Positions 52,038-61,166 of a stretch of 64,000 bases of DNA are shown piece by piece. How positions within the stretch are numbered: the first letter of the stretch is position 1; each line of letters opens with the position of its first letter. The notes under the pieces are model-generated. The model was not told where the DNA came from, did no database searches, and was given only the letters and a program-made list of their open reading frames with translations. A program made the translations under genes and the position numbers. The DNA is from Fluviibacter sp964498255 (lineage in GTDB: Bacteria > Pseudomonadota > Gammaproteobacteria > Burkholderiales > Rhodocyclaceae). The stretch lies in contig CAZCGW010000003.1 in the NCBI GenBank assembly GCA_964498255.1, positions 62,001-126,000 of the forward strand. Direction: 5' to 3'.

Positions 52038-53456
52038 ATGACCCTGATCGCACAATTACAGCAATGCCTAGGTGCCGATCAGGTGCTGACATCGCCTGAA
52101 GCGCAGGCGCCGTATCTGAAAGATTGGCGCGGCCGTTACGAAGGGCGCGCACAAGCAGTAGTGCTGCCAAAGACCACTGAAGCGGTTGCTCATGCGGTCC
52201 GTCTCTGTGTTGCCGCAGGCGTGCCCATCGTCCCGCAGGGCGGCAATACCGGCCTATGCGGTGGGGCAACGCCTGATACCTCTGGCAAGGCAGTGGTTAT
52301 GGCCATGACTCAGCTTAACCGGATCCGCGCCATCGATCCGGTTAATTTCAGCATCACGGCTGAAGCCGGCGTTACGCTGGATAAACTGAAAGATGCTGCA
52401 GCTGCGGTAGACCGTCTGTATCCGCTTACCCTGGGTGCAGGGCATCTCACTACGCTGGGTGGCACGCTCGCCACCAATGCGGGTGGCTTGCAGGTGCTGC
52501 GCTATGGCATGACCCGTGACCTATGTCTGGGCCTGGAAGTGGTGATGCCTGATGGCACCCTCTGGTCCAAGTTGTCTGGTCTGCGTAAAGACAATACCGG
52601 CTACGACCTCAAACAATTGTTCATTGGTGCCGAAGGTACGCTGGGGTTGATTACCGCGGCCACCATGAAGCTGTACCCGTTACCGGCAGCCCGTGCGCTG
52701 ATCTGGCTGGATCTGCCTGATGCCGCCGCTGCGGTTGAGCGCCACGCATTGGCGCAAACCGTTTTTGCCGGTGCGCAGACCGCCTCTGAACTCATTTCTG
52801 TCGCCACGCTATCACTCGTGCGCAAGCATCTTCCTGAGGCCGTATTGCCTGCCGCAGTGGGCAACTGGCCCGAAAGCTGGGGGTTGATGATCGAAGTCTC
52901 GGCGCACGATGTCGACTTCCTGCAGGCTTTATTGTCCTCGTGGCAAAAGGCCTGTGCCGGCGCTGGGGTCAGTGCCGGCTATATCGCCACGACGTCCGCC
53001 GAGCAATCGCAGATCTGGGCGATTCGTAAGGGCTTGGCCGAATCGCAGAAGCGGGAAGGGTTGTCCATCAAGCATGATGTCGGTTTGCCAATTTCGCAGA
53101 TACCCCGTTTTCTCGATGACGCATCCGCAGCCTTAGAGAAAGCTTTCCCCGGTATCCGTATCGTTGCATTTGGCCATATTGGCGATGGCAACCTGCATTT
53201 CAATCTGTCGTTTGCCGATCCTGCCAGAAACGCCGAACTCATCGCGCAGAGTGAGGCTGCGAATGCCGTGGTGTACGAGATGGTAGAACGCCTGGGGGGT
53301 TCCATTGCTGCCGAGCATGGCATTGGTCAGCTCAAGCCGGAATGGCTGGCGCAGCATGCGCCCGCCGGCAGTATGGCGTTCATGCGCCAGATCAAGGTAT
53401 CCCTGGACCCGCAGGGGCTTATGAATCCCGGCAAGGTGTTACGTACGCCTGACTGA
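52038..53456 (+). CDS. FAD-linked oxidoreductase (D-2-hydroxyglutarate/D-lactate dehydrogenase type)
   Basis: The 472-residue protein has an N-terminal PCMH FAD domain (VPQGGNTGLCGGATP, then TLGGTLATNAGGLQVLRYGMTRDLCLGLEVV). The C-terminal FAD-oxidase domain has GHIGDGNLHFNL and EHGIGQLK, typical of the GlcD/D2HGDH group. Likely substrates are D-2-hydroxyglutarate, D-lactate or glycolate. It starts 12 bases after rimO. D-2-hydroxyglutarate is a by-product of serine synthesis, and serine genes follow, which makes that substrate plausible but unproven. Confidence 0.85.
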   Translation: MTLIAQLQQCLGADQVLTSPEAQAPYLKDWRGRYEGRAQAVVLPKTTEAVAHAVRLCVAAGVPIVPQGGNTGLCGGATPDTSGKAVVMAMTQLNRIRAIDPVNFSITAEAGVTLDKLKDAAAAVDRLYPLTLGAGHLTTLGGTLATNAGGLQVLRYGMTRDLCLGLEVVMPDGTLWSKLSGLRKDNTGYDLKQLFIGAEGTLGLITAATMKLYPLPAARALIWLDLPDAAAAVERHALAQTVFAGAQTASELISVATLSLVRKHLPEAVLPAAVGNWPESWGLMIEVSAHDVDFLQALLSSWQKACAGAGVSAGYIATTSAEQSQIWAIRKGLAESQKREGLSIKHDVGLPISQIPRFLDDASAALEKAFPGIRIVAFGHIGDGNLHFNLSFADPARNAELIAQSEAANAVVYEMVERLGGSIAAEHGIGQLKPEWLAQHAPAGSMAFMRQIKVSLDPQGLMNPGKVLRTPD

Positions 53457-53512
53457 GTGGGTGTAGGCCTCAGCGCCACAGTTTCTTCTGTAGTAAGTAT
53501 GTTGTCAGCTAG

Positions 53513-53541
53513 TTGCACATAAAGTACCAGTTACTTTTAAT
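53513..53541 (+). promoter_or_regulatory. Predicted sdaA promoter
   Basis: TTGCAC (53513-53518) and TTTAAT (53536-53541) are separated by 17 bases, with transcription expected to start near 53548, about 35 bases before the sdaA ATG. Confidence 0.55.
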
Positions 53542-53583
53542 TTGAAAATTTCATGCAGACGACATTTGCCACGGGAGGCACCG

Positions 53584-54942
53584 ATGGGCGTTATCAATAC
53601 CTCGCTATTTGAGTTGCTCAAAATTGGGCCGGGCCCATCCAGCTCACACACCATCGGGCCCATGAAGGCTGGTTTTGACTTTTATCAGATGACGCAGGGG
53701 TTGCCGACGGCAGACATCGAAAAAGCAACCCGTCTTGAAGTCATACTCTACGGCTCATTGGCAGCAACAGGCAAAGGCCATGGTACGGATCGGGCTGTGA
53801 TTGCAGGGTTGCTGGGGCAATCGCCCGAAAGTTGTGCGCCAGATTTTCTCGATTCCATCGATCTATGTAAAAAGAAGCCGGTTCAGATGCCCGTAGGCGA
53901 TCGATGGCTGACATTCCGCGTCGATGATTTGCTGTATGAACCGACGCGATTTGATTTTCCGTTCAGTAATACGATGGTGATTCGCTTGTATGCCGAGAAA
54001 TCGGTTTTGCTTGAACGGGAGTATTACTCGGTGGGCGGCGGCTTTCTGCAATGGAAAGGGTGGGAGGCCTCGCCTCGAGGTAAACCAAAATATCCGTATG
54101 CCAATGCCGAGGAGTTGCTCAAGTTGGTCAAAAAGCACCGGATCAGTCTGGATGCCTTAATGATGGCCAACGAAGAATCAATCACAGGTACAACCACCGC
54201 TGAGATAGAGGCAAAGCTCGATCATGTGATTGCCGTCATGGAAGATGCCGTGCAGCGTGGTTTGCAAACAGAAGGCTTTTTGCCGGGACCGATCGGATTG
54301 CACCGCAAAGGCGCGTTAATGTACCAGCGGGCCAAGGCCCTGCCACAAAGCTCGGAGCGTCTGCTCGTTTATCTATGCGCCTATGGTTTTGCAGCAGCGG
54401 AAGAAAACGCCAGCGGTCATATTGTCGTTACGGCACCCACTTGCGGTGCTGCGGGCGTATTGCCAGCCATTATTACGTTAATGCGTAAACACCAGAAACT
54501 GTCTCAGGCTGAAATTCGTAAAGGCCTATTGGCGTCTGTAGCGGTTGGCTTTATTGCCAAGGAGAACGCCAGTATTTCAGGTGCCGATGTGGGATGTCAG
54601 GGCGAGGTGGGGGTAGCGTCCAGTATGGCGGCAGCGTTGATTGCCTATGCCAATGGTGCGGAAGTGCTGGTTGCCGAGAATGCTGCTGAAACTGCGTTGG
54701 AGCAGCATCTAGGTATGACCTGCGACCCGGTTAAGGGTTATGTGCAGATTCCTTGTGTCGAGCGCAATGCCATGGGCGCAGTGAAAGCGTATTCATCCTG
54801 GTTGATCGCGCGGGAAGGCTTGCCGGTCTGGCATCTGGTTGGCCTTGATTCAGCCGTAGAAGCGATGAATCAGACGGGTAGGGATATGAAGATGGAGTAT
54901 CGGGAAACCTCTTTGGGTGGGCTGGCGCGTTGCCATTGCTAA
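53584..54942 (+). CDS. sdaA: L-serine dehydratase (iron-sulfur type, single chain)
   Basis: SdaA deaminates L-serine to pyruvate with a 4Fe-4S cluster. The 452-residue product has the beta-type N-terminus (SLFELLKIGPGPSSSHTIGPMKAG). The alpha-type C-terminus has TAPTCGAAGVLPA and the cluster cysteines in GADVGCQGEVG, MTCDPVKG and IPCVERNAMG. GGGAGG-like GGGAGGCACC precedes the ATG at 53584; an upstream TTG is in frame but less likely. The next gene is an amino-acid transporter, probably for serine uptake. Confidence 0.97.
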   Translation: MGVINTSLFELLKIGPGPSSSHTIGPMKAGFDFYQMTQGLPTADIEKATRLEVILYGSLAATGKGHGTDRAVIAGLLGQSPESCAPDFLDSIDLCKKKPVQMPVGDRWLTFRVDDLLYEPTRFDFPFSNTMVIRLYAEKSVLLEREYYSVGGGFLQWKGWEASPRGKPKYPYANAEELLKLVKKHRISLDALMMANEESITGTTTAEIEAKLDHVIAVMEDAVQRGLQTEGFLPGPIGLHRKGALMYQRAKALPQSSERLLVYLCAYGFAAAEENASGHIVVTAPTCGAAGVLPAIITLMRKHQKLSQAEIRKGLLASVAVGFIAKENASISGADVGCQGEVGVASSMAAALIAYANGAEVLVAENAAETALEQHLGMTCDPVKGYVQIPCVERNAMGAVKAYSSWLIAREGLPVWHLVGLDSAVEAMNQTGRDMKMEYRETSLGGLARCHC

Positions 54943-54968
54943 TAGCGTATTAACGTATTAACGGGAGA

Positions 54969-56201
54969 ATGACTATGCACGGTAAAGCATCTGGCATCCA
55001 GATTCTGAGTATCGGATTTCTGATCGTTGGCAACCTGATTGGTGCCGGTATTCTGGCGCTGCCGATCAATACCGGGCTGGCCGGGTTTGTGCCTTCCTTC
55101 CTTGGTCTATTGGTCACCAGTATTGCCATGTTTTATTCGGCCATCATCCTGAGCCGGGAGGCGGTATTTCACCAGGACAAGACATTCAATTACCCCAGCC
55201 TGTACCAGATCTATCTGGGCACGGCGGGCAAGTGGGTCGCGGTGGTCGCTAATCTGATTATTCTATGGGGGTTGCTCACCGCTTATCTCACGGGAATCAC
55301 CACCATCGTGACGAATCTCTTTGATTTGTCGGTCGCGCCCGTATGGATCATGCTGGGCTTCTTTGGTATTGTCACTTTGATTTCCATGGCCGGAATGCTG
55401 CGTCTGGAAAAATATATTGCCGTCCTGGTGCTGCTGAAATGTCTGGTGTTTGTGGTGATTGCAGTTATGGCCGGCTCGCATATCAAAGCCGAAAACCTGG
55501 CGCATCATAATTGGCCATTGTTTATTGCGGGTATTCCGATCCTGGTCACGGCCTTCCATTTTCACAACATCATTCCCGCCATTTGCGAAACCCTGAAATG
55601 GGATATCAAACTTATCACCCGAACAATGTTGATCGGTATGGTTCTGGGGTTTCTGATGAATGCAACGTGGCTGATGATCGGCATTGGTGTCTTACCGCTG
55701 GATAACAGCCCGATCGGTTTGATCAACGCATTTATGAAGAATTTGCCGGCAACGATTCCTATGGCAGAAGCCATCGGTTCGCAGATCTTTCTGGTGTGTG
55801 CCATGTTCTTCGCTATGGTTGCCATTACCACGGCCTATCTGGCCAATGGCCTTGGTCTCATCGGCTTTATGGATGACCTGACCAAGCACCAGTTCGGCAA
55901 GTCCAGCCCTATGCTTAGCCGTGTGTTGTCATTCGGGCCGCCGCTCCTGATCGCGCTGGTTTATCCGGATGTCTTTCTGAAGGCCATTGATTTTGCCGGC
56001 GGGTTTGGCATTGTGGTGCTCTTTGGTATTTTGCCGAGCATCATTGCCATTCGCAAAGCACAGTCTTCCGGACAGCGGCTGCTCGGTTATGCCATGCTGC
56101 TGCTGTTTGGTTGCTTCTTCATGCTAGAGGTAGCGCAGGAAGTCGGGTTGTTGCATATCCCGGTATCTGCTGAATACTGGAACGATCAGGGAGCGCGTTA
56201 G
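54969..56201 (+). CDS. HAAAP-family amino acid transporter
   Basis: The 410-residue protein has about 11 transmembrane helices. The N-terminal NLIGAGILALPINTGLAGFVPS motif belongs to the hydroxy/aromatic amino acid permease family (SdaC, TdcC, TyrP, Mtr). Length is closer to TyrP and Mtr. The position 26 bases after sdaA favours serine as substrate, as in the sdaC-sdaB pairing of E. coli. Serine, threonine or an aromatic amino acid are all possible. It is convergent with hslO, overlapping by four bases. Confidence 0.85.
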   Translation: MTMHGKASGIQILSIGFLIVGNLIGAGILALPINTGLAGFVPSFLGLLVTSIAMFYSAIILSREAVFHQDKTFNYPSLYQIYLGTAGKWVAVVANLIILWGLLTAYLTGITTIVTNLFDLSVAPVWIMLGFFGIVTLISMAGMLRLEKYIAVLVLLKCLVFVVIAVMAGSHIKAENLAHHNWPLFIAGIPILVTAFHFHNIIPAICETLKWDIKLITRTMLIGMVLGFLMNATWLMIGIGVLPLDNSPIGLINAFMKNLPATIPMAEAIGSQIFLVCAMFFAMVAITTAYLANGLGLIGFMDDLTKHQFGKSSPMLSRVLSFGPPLLIALVYPDVFLKAIDFAGGFGIVVLFGILPSIIAIRKAQSSGQRLLGYAMLLLFGCFFMLEVAQEVGLLHIPVSAEYWNDQGAR

Positions 56202-57109
56202 TGTAGGGTCTGTCCTGCGGCAGACACCGATTCCCTGGGCTGGGCAAACAGTGCCGCGATATCTTCGGCGCTGAACCGGTATTCCAGATTGCTCAGATCG
56301 TCGTTAATCACCACGGCGCCATGCTCTTTGAGTATCGATTCCACTTCGGGTTGTCCCAGGCTGCGCAGCATATCGCGCACTTTGTCCCAGTTACGTTCAC
56401 CTGCGTGATGCACCGGCTGGCCCGGTGCCAGACTGATCAGCTCTTCGGGGAACAGACGGGTCAGTAAAGCCCCCGGATCCAGACTCAGTAATTCGTCTTC
56501 AGTGAGCGTGCCGAAGATGTGGCAGAGGCGGTTCCAGCCATCTTCATCTGCTTCATCAGCGCCCGGCATTTTCTGCAGGAAGAGGCCAGCAGCCTGTTGG
56601 CCGTTGGCCGCTAGGAAGAGTTCGGTCGGTTGTTGTTCGGACTGCATCAGATAATGCGCAAACGCTTCGGCCAGTGATTGACCAACGAGAGGCACATGGC
56701 TTTGCCAGGGGTTGCTGAACTGATGGGCGTCCAGCGTCATGACCAGACGGCTCTCTTCGCCACCATCCTGACGATTCAGACAGGGGGCTTTCGGATTCTG
56801 CAGCTCGCCCAGATATTCCGGGCGCCACTGGGCCGTGCCGCGTAGGCCGAGTTTATCGGTGCAATCCATTACCAGCAGACTGATCGGACCGGGGTCGCGG
56901 GTCTGGAAGGTGAGGCGACCAGGATGTTTAAGTTGCCCGGCCATCAGTGTCGTAATGCTAGCCAGTTCGCCCAGCATATGGCTTACCGCCGCCGGATAGT
57001 TGCGACCCGTGCACAGCGCCTGATAACTGTCGTCCAGGTGCACCCAGGCACCGCGGATAGAAAGTTCGGGAAAGTGGAATCGTACAAAACGGTCGGTTTC
57101 GCGCAGCAT
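56198..57109 (-). CDS. hslO: Hsp33-family chaperonin HslO lacking the redox-switch cysteines
   Basis: The 303-residue product matches Hsp33 along its length: FVRFHFPELSIRGAWVHLD at the start, the GQLKHPGRLTFQ core, and FGTLTEDELLSLDPGALLTRLFPEE before the redox domain. In Hsp33, a C-X-C and a C-X2-C motif bind zinc and act as the oxidation switch. Here the aligned positions read PVHHAGERNW and INDDLSNLEY, with no cysteine. All four are lost, while the flanking pattern (LGQPEVESILKEHG, YRFSAEDIAALF) is intact, so no frameshift explains it. Cysteines remain only at 33, 83, 110 and 196. It may be constitutively active, switched otherwise, or reduced in function. Confidence 0.92.
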   Translation of the reverse strand: MLRETDRFVRFHFPELSIRGAWVHLDDSYQALCTGRNYPAAVSHMLGELASITTLMAGQLKHPGRLTFQTRDPGPISLLVMDCTDKLGLRGTAQWRPEYLGELQNPKAPCLNRQDGGEESRLVMTLDAHQFSNPWQSHVPLVGQSLAEAFAHYLMQSEQQPTELFLAANGQQAAGLFLQKMPGADEADEDGWNRLCHIFGTLTEDELLSLDPGALLTRLFPEELISLAPGQPVHHAGERNWDKVRDMLRSLGQPEVESILKEHGAVVINDDLSNLEYRFSAEDIAALFAQPRESVSAAGQTLH

Positions 57110-57178
57110 GAGTGCTTTCTGTAAGAGGTTGCCAGTTACTTTGGGGGCTATTGTTTAATTTCAACAGGCTTGAATGTC

Positions 57179-57700
57179 TCAAAGGGCTTTGAGATGGTCC
57201 CGGTAGCGGGCGGCGTTCTGTACGTAGCGGGCGGCGCTATTGATCAGACGGGCCACTTCTTCATCCGTCAGTTCACGGACGACTTTCCCTGGCGTTCCCA
57301 TAATCAGAGAGCGGGGTGGGTACACCTTACGTTCAGGAATCAGAGTACCGGCACCAACAAGACAATGCTCGCCAATCACCGCGTGATTCAGGATCGTGGT
57401 GCCAATGCCGATCAGGCTGCCCTGGCCAATATGGCAGCCGTGCAACATCACTTTGTGGCCAATCGTTACATCAGCCTCAATGATTAGCGGGGCGCCCGGG
57501 TCCGTATGGAATACGCAACCATCCTGCACGTTACTGCGTGGACCGATCACGATCGGCTCGTTATCACCGCGCAAAACGGCGTTCCACCATACCGAGGCAT
57601 CTTCGGCGCACTGAATGCTGCCAATCAGCACGGCGTTTGGTGCAACCCATGCGGTGGGATCAATTTGCGGTATCCGGTCTTCCAGTTGATAGCAGCTCAT
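57179..57700 (-). CDS. Gamma-carbonic-anhydrase-like hexapeptide protein (YrdA/PaaY family)
   Basis: The 173-residue left-handed beta-helix protein has the zinc-ligand histidines in VFHTDPG and TIGHKVMLHGCHIG (three in all). The family hallmark ASVWWNAVLRGD and IGIGTTILNHAVIG are also present. Members include active carbonic anhydrases, and PaaY, which hydrolyses CoA thioesters. Which activity applies here is not decided. It lies upstream of hslO on the same strand and is divergent from the PHP gene. Confidence 0.9.
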   Translation of the reverse strand: MSCYQLEDRIPQIDPTAWVAPNAVLIGSIQCAEDASVWWNAVLRGDNEPIVIGPRSNVQDGCVFHTDPGAPLIIEADVTIGHKVMLHGCHIGQGSLIGIGTTILNHAVIGEHCLVGAGTLIPERKVYPPRSLIMGTPGKVVRELTDEEVARLINSAARYVQNAARYRDHLKAL

Positions 57701-57771
57701 GCCAGGGCCTTATTCCAGTAAAATGGGCGGTGCAGCATTTTATGCTGATCCTTCAGACACATAAAGCCACA

Positions 57772-58620
57772 ATGACTCAAGAACCTCGTTTCGACCTGCA
57801 TTGCCACTCTACGGCCTCAGATGGCATGTTGCCACCCGCCGCTGTGGTGGCGCGTGCGCACGCCAATGGGGTCACATCGCTGGCGCTTACAGACCACGAT
57901 GGCTTATCCGGCATTCCGGAAGCTGCTGCCGAAGCACAAAAGCTCGGTATCGAGCTGATTCCGGGCACCGAAATCTCGGTGGAATGGAACGATCACTCGG
58001 TACATATCGTCGGTTTGCAGATCAACCCTCAGGATCCGACTCTGGTCAAAGGCCTCGATGAGATCCGTGAAGGGCGCGCCAACAGAGCGGGGCGTATCGC
58101 TGCAGAATTGGAAAAAGTCGGTTTTAACGGCATTCTGGATAAAACCATGGCCTACGTTGGCAACCCCGAACTGGTATCGCGGGCGCACTTTGCCCGGGCA
58201 CTGGTAGAAATGGGTGCCTGCCGGGAAGTGAAGCAGGTCTTTGATCGCTATCTCACGCCGGGTAAGCCCGGCTACGTAGAACATCCCTGGCCAAGTCTGG
58301 AAAAGGCACTGGGCTGGATTCGTGCCGCGGGCGGTGTCGCAGTCATTGCGCATCCCGGCAGATATCGCATGTCAAACAAAGAGTTGGGAAAGCTTTTTGA
58401 AGCATTTCGTGATCTTGGTGGCGAGGCCATCGAGGTGGCCTCCGGCAGTCATACTCCTGAGCAGATCGCCCATTTTGGTCGTCAGGCGCGTCATTACGCT
58501 TTTATGGGTTCGCAAGGCTCAGATTTCCACGGGCCGGACGAAAGTTATGTCGACCTGGGCCGCAGTCTGCCGCTTCCGGATGGCGTTGTTCCGGTCTGGA
58601 ACTCATGGAAAAACAATTAA
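57772..58620 (+). CDS. PHP-domain phosphatase (3',5'-nucleoside bisphosphate phosphatase / 5'-3' exonuclease, RnaM/TrpH type)
   Basis: The 282-residue product has the four PHP metal motifs: FDLHCHSTASDG, ALTDHDGLSGIPEA, IAHPGRY and GSDFHGP. Relatives hydrolyse 3',5'-nucleoside bisphosphates and trim RNA 5' ends. The ORF extends upstream, but homology begins at ATG 57772. The next gene is YciO-like, with a 13-base gap, matching the yciV-yciO pair of E. coli (trpH-yciO). Confidence 0.92.
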   Translation: MTQEPRFDLHCHSTASDGMLPPAAVVARAHANGVTSLALTDHDGLSGIPEAAAEAQKLGIELIPGTEISVEWNDHSVHIVGLQINPQDPTLVKGLDEIREGRANRAGRIAAELEKVGFNGILDKTMAYVGNPELVSRAHFARALVEMGACREVKQVFDRYLTPGKPGYVEHPWPSLEKALGWIRAAGGVAVIAHPGRYRMSNKELGKLFEAFRDLGGEAIEVASGSHTPEQIAHFGRQARHYAFMGSQGSDFHGPDESYVDLGRSLPLPDGVVPVWNSWKNN

Positions 58621-58633
58621 TTGGAATTTATCT

Positions 58634-59260
58634 GTGACGCAATACTTTAATATTCATCCCGAGACACCCCAGAAGCGTTTACTGGATCAGACGGCGCAGA
58701 TGCTGCGCGATGGTGCCGTCGTCGCCTTGCCTACAGATTCCTGTTATTCACTGGCGTGCCATCTGGGAGATGCCGCTGCCCTCGACAAGATCCGCAAAAT
58801 CCGAGGCATCGATGATCACCACCTAATGACCCTGATGTGTCGTGATCTGTCCGACATCGGCCAGTACGCCCGGGTCGACAACAGCCAATACCGCCTGCTC
58901 AAACTGGCAACGCCCGGAGCCTATACCTTTGTTCTGGAAGGCACCAAGGAACTACCACGCCGGATTCTGCACCCCAAACGTAAAACCCTGGGGCTGCGTA
59001 TCCCCGATAACCGCATCATGCAGGGCGTGCTGGAAGCACTGGGTGAGCCGCTGCTCACCACGACGCTAACTCTCCCTGGCGACGAAGAGCCGCTCAGTGA
59101 CGGCTGGTCGATCAAAGAGCGCCTCGAATCAAAGCTGGATCTGGTCGTCGAAGGCGGGTGGTGTGGTACCGAGCCCACCACCATGATTGATCTGTGCGAA
59201 ATGCCACCCACCGTCTTGCGGGTTGGTCATGGGCCGTTGGCACCTCTGGGTCTGGAATAA
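58634..59260 (+). CDS. YciO/Sua5/YrdC-family protein
   Basis: The 208-residue product starts at GTG (58634). It has the Sua5/YrdC fold with GAVVALPTDSCYSLACHLGD, KIRKIRGIDDHHLMTLMCRDL and GAYTFVLEGTKELPRR. It is closer to YciO than to the essential TsaC/Sua5 threonylcarbamoyl-AMP synthases. Its role in tRNA t6A synthesis is therefore uncertain. It is in the usual PHP-yciO pairing and is followed 60 bases later by a protease gene. Confidence 0.9.
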   Translation: MTQYFNIHPETPQKRLLDQTAQMLRDGAVVALPTDSCYSLACHLGDAAALDKIRKIRGIDDHHLMTLMCRDLSDIGQYARVDNSQYRLLKLATPGAYTFVLEGTKELPRRILHPKRKTLGLRIPDNRIMQGVLEALGEPLLTTTLTLPGDEEPLSDGWSIKERLESKLDLVVEGGWCGTEPTTMIDLCEMPPTVLRVGHGPLAPLGLE

Positions 59261-59320
59261 ACATACAGCCGCCTGCATTGGCGGGCGCTCTGTTAGAATC
59301 GCTGGCTAAACGGATCCGTC

Positions 59321-59959
59321 ATGAATATCGATATCGCACTGCTGGCCATCGCCGCCATCCCCATGATTTTTGCCATTACGCTGCATGAGGCAGCGCACGG
59401 CTATGTGGCGCGTTACTTCGGCGACCCGACCGCCTATCAACTAGGTCGTATCAGTCTTAACCCGATTCGCCACATAGATCTGGTTGGAACCATCCTCGTG
59501 CCTGCAGCCACCTTGTTGCTCGGCGGCATCCTGTTTGGCTGGGCCAAGCCGGTACCTGTAGATTACAGCCGTTTGCGTCATCCCCGCACCGATATGCGCT
59601 GGGTAGCGCTAGCCGGACCTGCATCCAACCTGCTGATGGCCTTTGGCTGGGCATTGCTGCTTAAAGTCGGGCTGTCGACCAATAATTATTTCAGCGTGCC
59701 GCTCGAAGAGATGGCGCGTATTGGCGTTTCAATCAACCTGATGCTGATGGCCATTAACCTGGTGCCAATTCTGCCGCTGGATGGTGGCCGTGTGCTGTTC
59801 AGCCTACTGCCACCGCATGCTGCGCACACTTACGGGCGCAGCGAACCCTATGGCTTGCCCATTCTGTTGCTGTTGCTGGCAACCGGCTTGCTGAGCATCA
59901 TTGTTCTGCCGATGATTCGCGCCGCAGGCAGCCTAATTTCCACGATTTTCTTTCTCTGA
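59321..59959 (+). CDS. Site-2-type metalloprotease (M50B family)
   Basis: The 212-residue membrane protein has HEAAH (residues 22-26) in its first helix as the zinc and catalytic motif. The second metal motif is NLVPILPLDGGRVLF. It lacks PDZ domains, unlike RseP, which is also in the window. Substrates are unknown; genes of this type commonly precede trpS in betaproteobacteria. Confidence 0.92.
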   Translation: MNIDIALLAIAAIPMIFAITLHEAAHGYVARYFGDPTAYQLGRISLNPIRHIDLVGTILVPAATLLLGGILFGWAKPVPVDYSRLRHPRTDMRWVALAGPASNLLMAFGWALLLKVGLSTNNYFSVPLEEMARIGVSINLMLMAINLVPILPLDGGRVLFSLLPPHAAHTYGRSEPYGLPILLLLLATGLLSIIVLPMIRAAGSLISTIFFL

Positions 59960-59966
59960 GTCTCTG

Positions 59967-61163
59967 ATGTCTGCTGAACGCGTTCTTTCCGGCATGCGCC
60001 CTACGGGTAGCCTGCATCTTGGTCACTACCATGGCGTCCTTGAAAACTGGGTCCGCCTCCAGGAAAACTACGAATGCCTGTTCTTCGTAGCGGATTGGCA
60101 CGCACTCACCACGCATTACGATGCACCGCAAAGCATCGCCCAGGCTGGTCGCGATATGGTCATCGACTGGCTGGCAGCGGGTCTGGATCCGGAAAAGTCG
60201 ATTATTTTCCAGCAGTCGCAAGTGCTGCAGCATGCTGAATTACATCTGCTGCTATCAATGATGACGCCGCTGGGCTGGCTGGAGCGTGTGCCGACCTATA
60301 AGGATCAGCAGGAAAAGCTCTCGCACAAAGATCTTTCTACTTATGGATTCCTCGGTTATCCGCTGCTGCAGTCGGCTGATATCCTGGTCTACGATGCCAA
60401 GCATGTGCCCGTGGGGGAAGATCAGGTACCGCATATCGAGCTGACGCGTGAAGTAGCACGTCGCTTTAACCATCTGTATGGCCGTACGCCGGAATTCGAG
60501 TTGGAAGTGATAGCCGCACTCAAGAAGCTGGGCCCAACGGCCAAGCCCTATAAAGAGTTGCGCCAGCGCTACCAGCAAGAAGGCGACCGCGAAGTGCTGG
60601 GTCAGGCAGAAGCCTTCCTGGCGGGCGCTGATGCGCTAAGCACGGGGGATAAAGAATCACTCTGGGGCTGGTTGGTCGGTTCGGGCAAATCCATTCTGGT
60701 TGAGCCCGCCGCCTTGCTGACCAAAGCCTCCAAAATGCCCGGGCTGGATGGCCAGAAAATGTCCAAGTCCTACAACAACACCATCAGCCTGCGTGAAGCG
60801 CCGGAAGATGTGGCCAAAAAACTCAAGGCCATGCCAACGGATCCGGCACGGATTCGCCGGACCGACGCCGGCAACCCGAAGAATTGCCCAGTCTGGCAGC
60901 TGCATGAAGTCTACAGCGACGATGCCAAAAAGCAGTGGGTCATGGAAGGCTGTACCTCGGCCGGTATCGGTTGTATCGATTGCAAGAACGCGGTGGCCGA
61001 AGGTATCAATGTCGTGCTGGCACCGATGCGTGCGCGTGCTGCAGAGTTGGCGGCCGAACCAGAAAAGATTGATCGCATTCTGCGCGATGGCGCCGAGCGC
61101 GCCCGTGTGCTGGCCGACCAGACAATGTCCCGTGTGCGTGCCGTCATGGGTCTCACGGGTTAA
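59967..61163 (+). CDS. trpS: Tryptophan--tRNA ligase
   Basis: TrpS charges tRNA-Trp. The 398-residue class I enzyme has the HIGH-like motif GSLHLGHYHG and the KMSKS motif (GQKMSKSYNN). Adenylate-pocket residues are seen in LQSADILVYDAKHVPVGEDQ. The protein is longer than the about 330-residue enterobacterial enzyme, as is usual for betaproteobacteria, because of an insertion around residues 195-260. It follows the M50 gene by seven bases and precedes scpA by three. Confidence 0.98.
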   Translation: MSAERVLSGMRPTGSLHLGHYHGVLENWVRLQENYECLFFVADWHALTTHYDAPQSIAQAGRDMVIDWLAAGLDPEKSIIFQQSQVLQHAELHLLLSMMTPLGWLERVPTYKDQQEKLSHKDLSTYGFLGYPLLQSADILVYDAKHVPVGEDQVPHIELTREVARRFNHLYGRTPEFELEVIAALKKLGPTAKPYKELRQRYQQEGDREVLGQAEAFLAGADALSTGDKESLWGWLVGSGKSILVEPAALLTKASKMPGLDGQKMSKSYNNTISLREAPEDVAKKLKAMPTDPARIRRTDAGNPKNCPVWQLHEVYSDDAKKQWVMEGCTSAGIGCIDCKNAVAEGINVVLAPMRARAAELAAEPEKIDRILRDGAERARVLADQTMSRVRAVMGLTG

Positions 61164-61166
61164 GTG

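Noticed and set aside
56198..57109. Frameshift or misassembly as an explanation for missing Hsp33 cysteines
   Set aside because: The frame continues through the redox domain with correct flanking motifs on both sides of each lost Cys motif, so substitutions are the simpler reading.
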